A stretch of 10,479 nucleotides of DNA from the NCBI GenBank assembly GCA_014879345.1, contig JACSSI010000106.1, positions 1 through 10,479 on the forward strand, in the 5' to 3' direction. This DNA comes from Anaerolineae bacterium (lineage in GTDB: Bacteria > Chloroflexota > Anaerolineae > Promineifilales > Promineifilaceae). Shown here in pieces: positions 1 to 5,438 of the stretch (positions are counted from its first letter, which is position 1; each line of letters opens with the position of its first letter). The position numbers and the translations under genes are program-made. The notes beneath the pieces were generated by a model that was given only the letters and a program-made list of their open reading frames with translations, had not been told where the DNA came from and ran no database searches.

Positions 1-741
1 CATCGACTCATAAAATAATCGAACCAGATCATAGACTCGTTCTGGCTGGAAATAGAGATGCGTCGTTGCCACATCGAAATAATAATCATTTTCAGCCGCA
101 TCGGGCGCAGCCACCAACGCATCGAAAAAGGTGTCGATATATTCGGGATCCCAGAAATAGGTGATGGCGGGGAGGTGGATGATGGCTTCTGGATTGGTTT
201 CTTTGGCGACTAGATAGGCGATGCGAAGCAGTTGTATAAAATCGGCAACATCGCCATCCCAGGTATGCCCCGGCGTTTCAGGATCAGATATATCGGGTTC
301 GTTCCAGATAATCCAATGGTCAATACGGCCGTTATACCGACTGACAGCTTCCCGTACAAATTGCGCCCAGGTGTTGTCTGGGTCATCATGGGGCAAATAG
401 AGACCGGCAGGTAAATCGTTTTCATCACGCGCCCACTCGGGAATCCCGATCAGCAAGCCCACGGCTTCACGGCCAGCTTCTATTTCGGCGTCGATTTGTG
501 CGTCCAGGGTCTCCGTTTCCCACGATTCGGCTCCGTCTGCCTGCACATCAGCCCATTGAAAGCGCACCCGCGTCCAACCCACGCCCAAACTATCTGCTTT
601 AACAGGGTCTTCATAACTTTCAATCACACCAAATGGATTGGGTGGTTCATCATCATCTTGCGCCAGGATTATCTCGTTCGTACGAATAAGAAGCACCAGT
701 CCAAATAGAAGGAGTGCGCTCAAAATTTTGTTTTTATTCAT
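1..741 (-). CDS. Secreted clan GH-A-like glycoside hydrolase, C-terminus cut by the window edge
   Basis: The minus-strand frame is open from ATG at 741 to base 1, giving 247 codons with no stop, so the C-terminal part is missing. The N-terminus has lysines at 3 and 5 and a hydrophobic stretch at about 6-19. A possible signal-peptidase site follows near ILA-QD (residues 25-29), although R20 and E23 make the signal peptide imperfect. A TIM-barrel-like body follows: a strand with WTRVRFQW (56-63), then GLLIGIPEWA (95-104), then WIIWNEPD (143-150). The Asn-Glu-Pro at 147-149 matches the acid/base Glu motif of clan GH-A hydrolases (families such as GH5 and GH39), making E148 the likely proton donor. 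The nucleophile Glu lies beyond the edge. The product probably acts outside the cell on a polysaccharide; substrate and family cannot be set. No Shine-Dalgarno sequence is visible before this ATG (upstream is C-rich). It lies 169 bases downstream of the adenine methyltransferase gene on the same strand, separated by repeats. Confidence 0.75.
   Translation of the reverse strand, partial: MNKNKILSALLLFGLVLLIRTNEIILAQDDDEPPNPFGVIESYEDPVKADSLGVGWTRVRFQWADVQADGAESWETETLDAQIDAEIEAGREAVGLLIGIPEWARDENDLPAGLYLPHDDPDNTWAQFVREAVSRYNGRIDHWIIWNEPDISDPETPGHTWDGDVADFIQLLRIAYLVAKETNPEAIIHLPAITYFWDPEYIDTFFDALVAAPDAAENDYYFDVATTHLYFQPERVYDLVRLFYESM
325..332. repeat. ACGGCCGT palindrome copy 1
   Basis: This copy has T instead of A at the left flank (TACGGCCGTT). 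It lies inside the glycosidase gene and encodes the N-G-R of YNGRID. Confidence 0.8.
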
Positions 742-782
742 GGCGGGGGATTTTAGTGAAGGTTGGTAAAAGGGCAAGTTGC

Positions 783-831
783 CAGTAGACAGTTTTCAGT
801 GAACAGTGGACAGTGGATGGTGAACAGTGGG
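783..831. repeat. Seven-unit degenerate heptamer array, consensus CAGTGRA
   Basis: Seven consecutive 7-base units can be read from 783: CAGTAGA, CAGTTTT, CAGTGAA, CAGTGGA, CAGTGGA, TGGTGAA, CAGTGGG. The array lies in the gap between the adenine methyltransferase and the glycosidase, both on the minus strand. On the transcribed strand the units read TYCACTG. The function is unknown; it may base-pair with the second heptamer array about 50 bases away. Confidence 0.85.
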
Positions 832-880
832 TGTTGTGGTTTGGAATAAGGCACTGGCTCTATTGGCTGCACACCTACAC

Positions 881-907
881 ACTACGCATTACGCACTACG
901 CACTATG
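881..907. repeat. Heptamer array, consensus ACTACGC
   Basis: Three full units, ACTACGC, ATTACGC and ACTACGC, are followed by a partial ACTATG. The array ends four bases before the stop codon of the adenine methyltransferase gene. It shares the CACT core, in inverted orientation, with the CAGTGRA array at 783-831, so the pair could fold into an imperfect hairpin in the mRNA downstream of the methyltransferase. Confidence 0.85.
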
Positions 908-910
908 TTT

Positions 911-1765
911 TCAATAATTAAGAATCAGCAGCTCTTTGATGGGGCCGCGATGAGTCGCTTTGCTGTTGATGTTGCGTCGGGCTTGCATTTCAACCAGGCG
1001 ATAATCTTTGGCATACAGGTCGTAGATAATGGGGGCGCTGGAATTACTTAACATAACTTTGCAGTTTCGTTTGGTCAGGATGTCAACCGTTTCTGATAAT
1101 CGTATTTGGTCGGCCAGGGCGAAGCCGTCTTTATCGTATTGGGTGAAACTGCTGGTGGCGGTTAGCGGGGCATAAGGCGGATCGAAGTAGACAAAATCAC
1201 CAGCAACGGCAGTTTCCACCACATTTTCAAAGTCAGCCGCCATCAAGGTAACAGATTGCAAGGCGGCGGCAGCCTGTCGGAGTCGTACTTCGTTACAAAT
1301 TTTCGGCTTTTTATACCGGCCAAACGGGACGTTAAATTTGCCTTTCGAGTTTTCGCGGAACAAGCCATTGAAGCAGGTTTTGTTGAGGAAGATGATTCGC
1401 GCCGCCCGTTCCGCCAGTGTCAATTTTGCCTCATCCCATGCCCGTACCTCGTAGAAATAATCGGCGTCGTTGTGATGGGGCTTCAGCGCGGCAATGACGG
1501 CATCGACATTTTGCTGCACAGCCCGGTAGACATCCATCAAGGTCTGATTACGGTCAGCGAGAACGGCCGTTTCCGGTTGATAATGGAAAAAGACGGCGCC
1601 ACCACCGATAAACGGCTCGTAATAGCGATTAATGTCTTGAAAATCCGGGAAGTAGTCTTGGTATTGCGTAATGAGGCGCTGTTTACCACCAGCCCATTTG
1701 AGGAAGGGTTTTAGCGGTTGTTGGGTAGAGCTAGGAGGGAGAGAAACGGCCGTTGTCGGAAGCAT
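911..1765 (-). CDS. dam: Dam-family (D12 class) DNA adenine-N6 methyltransferase
   Basis: The 284-residue product transfers methyl from SAM to the N6 of adenine in a short DNA site. Its length fits the Dam/DpnM/EcoRV methylase family. Visible motifs in alpha-class order are FLKWAGGK at 21-28 (motif X), EPFIGGGAVFF at 50-60 (motif I, SAM-binding), the family block NKTCFNGLFR (128-137) followed by FNVPFGRY (144-151), and catalytic DPPY at 195-198 (motif IV). All key residues are present, so it should be active. The recognition site is often GATC in this family, but that is not shown here. No restriction endonuclease gene is adjacent, so it looks like an orphan (regulatory, repair or anti-restriction) methylase, unless a partner lies elsewhere. 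The start is ATG at 1765 with no strong Shine-Dalgarno. It begins 13 bases after the upstream methyltransferase stop, so the two are probably co-transcribed. The first about 17 residues are low-complexity and contain two positions encoded by the AACGGCCGTT palindrome. Confidence 0.92.
   Translation of the reverse strand: MLPTTAVSLPPSSTQQPLKPFLKWAGGKQRLITQYQDYFPDFQDINRYYEPFIGGGAVFFHYQPETAVLADRNQTLMDVYRAVQQNVDAVIAALKPHHNDADYFYEVRAWDEAKLTLAERAARIIFLNKTCFNGLFRENSKGKFNVPFGRYKKPKICNEVRLRQAAAALQSVTLMAADFENVVETAVAGDFVYFDPPYAPLTATSSFTQYDKDGFALADQIRLSETVDILTKRNCKVMLSNSSAPIIYDLYAKDYRLVEMQARRNINSKATHRGPIKELLILNY
1562..1571. repeat. AACGGCCGTT palindrome (perfect 10-mer)
   Basis: This copy lies inside the adenine methyltransferase gene and encodes the T-A-V of ETAVLAD. 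Confidence 0.85.
1745..1754. repeat. AACGGCCGTT palindrome (perfect 10-mer)
   Basis: This copy lies in the fifth to seventh codons of the adenine methyltransferase and encodes T-A-V in the non-conserved N-terminal leader, which precedes motif X. Confidence 0.85.
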
Positions 1766-1778
1766 AAAAACAGATTGC

Positions 1779-2678
1779 CTACGTTAGCGGTTCTTTGAAA
1801 TCATAAAGACCATCTGTGAAAGACCATTGGCGTTTGCAGGTAGGGGTTTGGCAGCGTAAACGGCCGTTGTCCACATCTCCTAATGGCACACCGCAAGTCG
1901 GGCAAGCAAAAAATGTACCAATCGCCGCCGCTTCCCCCCAGGAAGGATTGGCATTATGCACAAACACACTGGGCGACAACTGCCACAAATTCCCCGTGCG
2001 CTGCGCCATCGAATCAGCCGAAACCAACAAGCCAGTCGGCAGTTTATCCTTCACCGGCCCCAGCCGGAAATGAGAAACGGTGCGCATCTGTCCTGGATGG
2101 AAGCCCGCTTCTTGTAAACGTGCCTGAATCCAACGGGGATGAAAATCAAAATTTAATGCCACAAATTCCACCGGTTCCGGCGCAAAAGGTGACCAATCCT
2201 GCCGCTTCGTTAAAAAACGGGCAATCGCTTTAAGATTCTGCTTATTGGCAAATTCCAGAATGTAATCCCCGCCTGGTCTGGCAATACGCGCCAACTGGGC
2301 AAACAACGCTGGCACATCAGCCGCATGATGCAGCGTACGAATCTGCACCAGTGTATCAAATAGTCCAGCCACAAAGGGCATCTCATACCAATTGCCAGCC
2401 ACATAAATAAAACGGGGATCATCACCCAAATGGCTCTGCGCTTCTCTTAGCAGCGAGCGCGAATAGTCAAACAAAACCACCCGCTCATAACCCACATACT
2501 CATCAGCCAGGCGGCCAAAGCCAGCCCCAATTTCAATGAGTGTGCCACCAGATGGTGGCATCATCTGGCGCAGCGCCACACGCTCAACCTGGTCTTCATA
2601 ATCACGACCCTGATTCTCCCAAAAACGGGTGCGATAATCAGAGCCTTCATAATCACAAACTGGAGGTGTATCAGACAT
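1779..2678 (-). CDS. Class I SAM-dependent methyltransferase with C-terminal zinc ribbon
   Basis: The 299-residue protein has a Methyltransf_11-like Rossmann domain. Motif I is IEIGAGFGRL at 48-57. An acidic strand end follows at VVLFDYS, then FDTLVQIRTLHHAADV and the post-motif segment ARIARPGGDYILEF. The middle section (about 160-250) may form the substrate site. The C-terminus carries a four-cysteine ribbon, C259-x2-C262 and C276-x4-C281, followed by W-x4-GLYDF, which resembles the Trm112/UPF0434 type of zinc-binding domain. Such ribbons accompany RNA- or protein-modifying methyltransferases, but they are also found on small-molecule enzymes, so the substrate is open. The ATG at 2678 is preceded by AGGA about 9 bases upstream. 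The adenine methyltransferase follows 13 bases downstream. The upstream boundary has an inverted repeat likely to be a terminator. An alternative reading is a ubiquinone/menaquinone-type or lipid methyltransferase, but the ribbon argues against the simplest members. Confidence 0.85.
   Translation of the reverse strand: MSDTPPVCDYEGSDYRTRFWENQGRDYEDQVERVALRQMMPPSGGTLIEIGAGFGRLADEYVGYERVVLFDYSRSLLREAQSHLGDDPRFIYVAGNWYEMPFVAGLFDTLVQIRTLHHAADVPALFAQLARIARPGGDYILEFANKQNLKAIARFLTKRQDWSPFAPEPVEFVALNFDFHPRWIQARLQEAGFHPGQMRTVSHFRLGPVKDKLPTGLLVSADSMAQRTGNLWQLSPSVFVHNANPSWGEAAAIGTFFACPTCGVPLGDVDNGRLRCQTPTCKRQWSFTDGLYDFKEPLT
1859..1868. repeat. AACGGCCGTT palindrome (perfect 10-mer)
   Basis: This copy lies in the zinc-ribbon part of the class I methyltransferase and encodes the N-G-R of DNGRLR, between the two cysteine pairs. 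Confidence 0.85.
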
Positions 2679-2701
2679 TCAGCATTCCTAACAAGATCAA
2701 A

Positions 2702-2732
2702 CTTGCCCGGTAATCAACCAATTCCGGGCAAG
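2702..2732 (-). terminator. Hairpin terminator candidate after the membrane-protein gene
   Basis: A perfect 9-base inverted repeat is present: CTTGCCCGG at 2702-2710 and CCGGGCAAG at 2724-2732, with a 13-base loop. Read on the minus strand, the stem is followed by TTTGATCTTGTT, a weak interrupted U-tract. It sits 29 bases past the stop of the gene at 2762-3481 and 23 bases before the next start, so it would end the membrane-protein transcript. The poor U-tract keeps confidence moderate. Confidence 0.55.
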
Positions 2733-2761
2733 CGAACAAACAAAATCACCAAGCGTTATTG

Positions 2762-3481
2762 CTAATTTTCTGCACTTTGATCAGCACTCTCTTCTTCTGC
2801 ATCCGGCGGCGTCATGAGGCGATTAAATAAATCTTCATTACTCTTCGGCAAACCACTTAACGTTTCATTCAACGGCCCAAAAATAGCTTGTAAATCAGAG
2901 AATGGCTTGCCCAATTCTGTTTCATCTAACGGAATTTGTACATCAACCGCGAGTTGAACAGGAATCGTCTGGTCAACTGGAACTTCCAAAGAAAGCTGCA
3001 CGGGCAATTCCAAGCCAGCAGGCAAAGTCAAAGAGACCAAACCATTGATATATCCACCACCACCTGGTAATACAAATTGGGCTGGCACATTACTAAGGGG
3101 AACACCCTGTGTCACAACAACACTGGTTTGCGTATCGAGGGGCAGCGTAAAGGAAATAGGGATTTCGTCATCAACCAGAATTTCACGGGTGATTTGGGCA
3201 TTTCCCATATCAACAAAGCTTTGGTTCAAACCAGAAACAAGCGGATTAACAATGCCATTCACGATGGGCAATATCAAAGGTGCAATCGTAAGCAAAACAA
3301 TAAAGAATATGATATTGACAATGAATGAAAATATCAGAGCGACTGTTTTAAATGCCTCCCACGGTTTGCCGCCATAAAACCAACTGCCGCAGCCTTTGTT
3401 TTGGCTGTTGTCAGCTACGCTTATTTCCGCATTATCCACAGATTCAGTAGATTCAGTTGTTTGCGTATCATTTTCTGCCAT
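2762..3481 (-). CDS. Membrane-anchored protein of unknown function
   Basis: This is a 239-residue protein that I do not recognise. The first about 40 residues are polar and rich in Ser, Thr, Glu and Asn, followed by GCGSWFYGGKPWEAFK. A long hydrophobic stretch from about residue 44 to 80 can hold one or two membrane segments. The rest looks like an extracytoplasmic beta-rich domain with repeated Pro/Val/Leu strands (for example LPVQLSLEVPVDQTIPVQLA) and a GGGG turn. The tail is acidic. I chose ATG at 3481 because an AGGAGGT ribosome-binding site lies five bases upstream; a GTG at 3496 in the same frame overlaps that site and is unlikely. The gene is transcribed away from the NYN-LOTUS gene, with three parS-like palindromes between them, so the two may share regulation. 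It could be a conserved Chloroflexota hypothetical; no enzymatic motif is visible. Confidence 0.7.
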   Translation of the reverse strand: MAENDTQTTESTESVDNAEISVADNSQNKGCGSWFYGGKPWEAFKTVALIFSFIVNIIFFIVLLTIAPLILPIVNGIVNPLVSGLNQSFVDMGNAQITREILVDDEIPISFTLPLDTQTSVVVTQGVPLSNVPAQFVLPGGGGYINGLVSLTLPAGLELPVQLSLEVPVDQTIPVQLAVDVQIPLDETELGKPFSDLQAIFGPLNETLSGLPKSNEDLFNRLMTPPDAEEESADQSAEN

Positions 3482-3486
3482 TGCCG

Positions 3487-3493
3487 ACCTCCT
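3487..3493 (-). promoter_or_regulatory. Shine-Dalgarno AGGAGGT that fixes the start at 3481
   Basis: On the minus strand AGGAGGT is followed by five bases and then ATG at 3481. This near-ideal spacing selects that ATG over the upstream GTG at 3496. Confidence 0.8.
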
Positions 3494-3578
3494 CACTACT
3501 CAGGTCAAACCACGTCATTAAGTTTACATATTATTATTACATTATGGTAACATGGATTGCTTAAATCGCAAACAACCA

Positions 3579-3596
3579 ATGTTTCCCGGGAAACAT
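3579..3596. promoter_or_regulatory. parS/NBS-hybrid palindrome, copy 1
   Basis: This is a perfect 18-base palindrome with core TGTTTCCCGGGAAACA. The core differs from canonical parS (TGTTTCACGTGAAACA) only at the symmetric pair of positions 7 and 10. Its inner 14 bases differ from the Noc site ATTTCCCGGGAAAT only at the two end bases. It is probably the binding site of a dimeric ParB/Noc-family or other helix-turn-helix protein. Confidence 0.75.
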
Positions 3597-3630
3597 AAAA
3601 GCGCTGTTACCAACGAAAACGTTACCCTCC

Positions 3631-3648
3631 ATGTTTCCCGGGAAACAT
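3631..3648. promoter_or_regulatory. parS/NBS-hybrid palindrome, copy 2
   Basis: This perfect 18-base palindrome is identical to copy 1, including the flanking A and T. Its centre is 52 bases from copy 1, close to five helical turns, so both sites should face the same side of the helix. Confidence 0.75.
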
Positions 3649-3663
3649 TAAATGGGTCTATAT

Positions 3664-3681
3664 TTGTTTCCCGGGAAACAA
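3664..3681. promoter_or_regulatory. parS/NBS-hybrid palindrome, copy 3
   Basis: The 16-base core is identical to the other copies, here flanked by T and A to make an 18-base palindrome. The centre is 33 bases from copy 2 (about three turns). Its right edge touches the proposed -35 box of the NYN-LOTUS promoter, so a bound protein would be placed to block or contact RNA polymerase. Confidence 0.75.
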
Positions 3682-3709
3682 TTGCGAGAACAAGCATATT
3701 GAGTAGAAT
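3682..3709 (+). promoter_or_regulatory. Candidate sigma-70 promoter of the NYN-LOTUS gene
   Basis: TTGCGA at 3682-3687 (four of six matches to the -35 consensus) and TAGAAT at 3704-3709 (five of six to the -10 consensus) are separated by 16 bases. Transcription would begin about 40 bases before the ATG. A GATAAT at 3714-3719 is a competing -10 candidate without a good -35. Confidence 0.4.
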
Positions 3710-3757
3710 TGCTGATAATTAACTTTATGTACCAAGATCGCCCTGAGGGGACACTGT

Positions 3758-4948
3758 ATGAAAAATGACATTGCCGTTTTTCTTGATCTAGACAATCTGG
3801 TAATCGGCGCAAAACAAGCAAACCTACCATTTGATATTAACTTTATTTTAGAAAAGGTTCGGAACAGCACCAATAACGGCCGTATTGTGATGCGGAAATC
3901 ATATGGTGACTGGCGGCAAAACCAAAAGCTGCTCGAACAGTTGACAATTGCTGGGTTTACAACACAGTCAACCGTGCGAATTAATAATTTCAGCAAAAAT
4001 CTGGCTGATATGCAGATTGTTGTTGACACAATGGACACATTGATTGATGGGCATCAATACAACACCTATGTCTTAATTACAGGGGACAGAGACTTCACGC
4101 CCTTAGTGCAATCTTTACGAAAGCGTGGTAAGCATGTCATAGGCGTTGGTGTAAAACATACAGCGAGTCGTAGTTTTGTTAGCTTGTGTGATGAGTACAT
4201 TTTCTATGAAGAGCTGATTCCAGCACCGGCACTTACAGAAGATGGCCTCCGACACCTGCTGCAACGAGCACTTTCAAATCTTCTCGTTGATGGGGTGACA
4301 CGCATCCGCGCCAGTGTGCTCAAAGAGCAAATGGGTATTCTAAGCCGAGATGCATTTGACCAATCGCAACAGGGTAATGGCAGTTTTAGAAAATTTCTTG
4401 AAAAATACCCAGACTTGATTCAATTGGATCGTGATGGCACTACAATCTATGTCAGCTATCGCAGTAAGGAAGAAGACAAGTCGGAAACGCCGCTTCATGC
4501 TAAATATCGGAGCGGTCTAAAAAGACAGCGGTTCCGGGTTGTGCCTGCTAACATTCGGCTTGTTGTGCTAAAAGATATGATTCGTGCTCTAAGTGAACAT
4601 CCTGACATGTACTGGCGACAGTTAATTGACATGTTATCTGCTGATTACAACAAGCATGAAAAAAATATATCAAAGAATATGATTAATGATATGCTCCTGA
4701 TCGCACGTCAGGCGCAGGTCATTAGCACCCTCAAAGGAAAATCTTTGGCAACGGCTCCGGTGCAACTTCAACTGGAGGGAGCCAATATGTTTCAGGAATC
4801 AGTCGTGCGCTGCGATGCAGCTTATTTGAGAGAAATTCTGGAGTTGGGTGAGCCTTTTGATATTGAAGAGGTGGCGCTGGCGTTGTATGATTCACCAAAG
4901 TATGTGCCGTATTTGAAGATGGTAATGTCGAAGTGGATGGATAATTAG
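3758..4948 (+). CDS. NYN-domain (LabA-like) protein with LOTUS/OST-HTH domain
   Basis: The 396-residue protein starts with a NYN/PIN-like nuclease fold. AVFLDLDN at 6-13 is the first strand with acidic D10 and D12. Acidic residues D84 and D90 lie in the NLADMQIVVD helix region, and TGDRDF at 108-113 supplies D110 and D112, followed by the GKHVIGVG strand and the SLCDEYIFYEEL end. The acidic residues expected for a metal-dependent RNase are therefore present. Residues about 160-235 match a LOTUS/OST-HTH domain, a small winged-helix RNA-binding unit often fused to NYN. The C-terminal about 150 residues (from RQRFRVVP) appear to form a second helical or winged-helix region that I cannot name. 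Family members are thought to act in RNA turnover or gene silencing; the target is unknown. The ATG at 3758 has TGAGGGGA six to fourteen bases upstream. It is a single gene, divergent from a membrane-protein gene and preceded by three parS-like palindromes. Confidence 0.88.
   Translation: MKNDIAVFLDLDNLVIGAKQANLPFDINFILEKVRNSTNNGRIVMRKSYGDWRQNQKLLEQLTIAGFTTQSTVRINNFSKNLADMQIVVDTMDTLIDGHQYNTYVLITGDRDFTPLVQSLRKRGKHVIGVGVKHTASRSFVSLCDEYIFYEELIPAPALTEDGLRHLLQRALSNLLVDGVTRIRASVLKEQMGILSRDAFDQSQQGNGSFRKFLEKYPDLIQLDRDGTTIYVSYRSKEEDKSETPLHAKYRSGLKRQRFRVVPANIRLVVLKDMIRALSEHPDMYWRQLIDMLSADYNKHEKNISKNMINDMLLIARQAQVISTLKGKSLATAPVQLQLEGANMFQESVVRCDAAYLREILELGEPFDIEEVALALYDSPKYVPYLKMVMSKWMDN
3875..3884. 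repeat. AACGGCCGTA, ACGGCCGT palindrome copy
   Basis: This copy lies within the NYN domain and encodes the N-G-R of NNGRIVM. The last base departs from the full 10-mer. Confidence 0.8.
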
Positions 4949-4988
4949 CAGGTGCCACGTTTTGTCTATTGTCGATTCATGTTGCATT

Positions 4989-5438
4989 CTATAATGCGAT
5001 TTGCACTCTATGTCCTAAACCCTTGCTGTTGTCAATGAAATAGAGTCGTGTTGGTGTTAATTGATACCAGTTAACTTTGGTCAAGGCGGCAGCGATTTGG
5101 GTGCTGGCATTTGCTAAAAATGGGAATTTCTGAGTGTAGTGGGCTATGGCGCTGATTTGCCTCGCACCATTGAGTTGTTCAACAATACCTTCCAGTTGAA
5201 TGCCTTTGATGGTGGGCCAGTCTCGATAATCTTCCTGAATGGTTGCTGCAATTTTTTCCTGGTGGCGGAAGTTTTGGGCGTGGCGTGTGTGACCGGCTGA
5301 GAGAAAGAATAAGTTGAAATTTATATTTGCATAGAAAACGGCCGTTGCCCAAACCCCATCATGCCCCACAGTCGCTAACGTCATCACCTGGTGCGTCTGC
5401 AAATAATGTAAAGCCTGATCACGATCTGAATCAGTCAA
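4989..5438 (-). CDS. Pyridoxamine 5'-phosphate oxidase-like FMN-binding protein
   Basis: A protein of about 149 residues with the split-barrel flavin-binding fold of the PNPOx-related family. The N-terminal helix ALHYLQTHQ leads into the first strand, VMTLATVG-HDGVWATAVFYA. It continues with LFFLSAGHTRHAQNFRHQEKIAATI, the family's flavin- and dimer-contacting segment, then GIQLEGIVEQL. Family members bind FMN, F420 or haem; this one could be a small oxidoreductase or a general stress-type flavoprotein, with substrate unknown. I place the start at TTG 5438, which overlaps the ubiX stop by eight bases. It has AAGGAGGT ten bases upstream, and the product then begins right at the usual family N-terminus. 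An in-frame ATG at 5489 would add 17 residues lying inside ubiX. The 3' end faces the NYN-LOTUS gene, 40 bases away. Confidence 0.8.
   Translation of the reverse strand: MTDSDRDQALHYLQTHQVMTLATVGHDGVWATAVFYANINFNLFFLSAGHTRHAQNFRHQEKIAATIQEDYRDWPTIKGIQLEGIVEQLNGARQISAIAHYTQKFPFLANASTQIAAALTKVNWYQLTPTRLYFIDNSKGLGHRVQIAL
5337..5346. repeat. AACGGCCGTT palindrome (perfect 10-mer)
   Basis: This copy lies inside the PNPOx-like gene and encodes the T-A-V of WATAVFYA, in a beta strand of the flavin-binding barrel. Confidence 0.85.

Noticed and set aside
783..907. CRISPR array
   Set aside because: The repeat units are only seven bases and directly abutting, with no spacers and no cas genes.
1256..1714. 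Plus-strand reading frame of about 152 codons opposite the adenine methyltransferase
   Set aside because: It is a shadow of the conserved methyltransferase motifs with no recognisable protein features.
911..1765. A complete restriction-modification system
   Set aside because: No endonuclease-like gene is found next to the methyltransferase; its neighbours are a class I methyltransferase and a glycosidase.
3606..3626. Direct repeat GTTACC at 3606-3611 and 3621-3626, with the complement GGTAAC at 3546-3551
   Set aside because: Six-base matches in a 276-base AT-rich region can arise by chance; there is no clear spacing relation to the palindromes.
3579..3681. The three palindromes as transcription terminators
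   Set aside because: They have no loop and no U-tracts, the copies are identical, and they lie upstream of both divergent genes, so a protein-binding role is more likely.
3658..4038. Antisense reading frame of about 126 codons against the start of the NYN-LOTUS gene
   Set aside because: It lacks family features and overlaps a strongly recognisable gene on the other strand.
4984..4997. Small hairpin GCATT-CTAT-AATGC between the NYN-LOTUS and PNPOx-like genes
   Set aside because: The five-base AT-rich stem is weak, has no U-tract and overlaps the PNPOx-like stop codon, so it is not a supported terminator.
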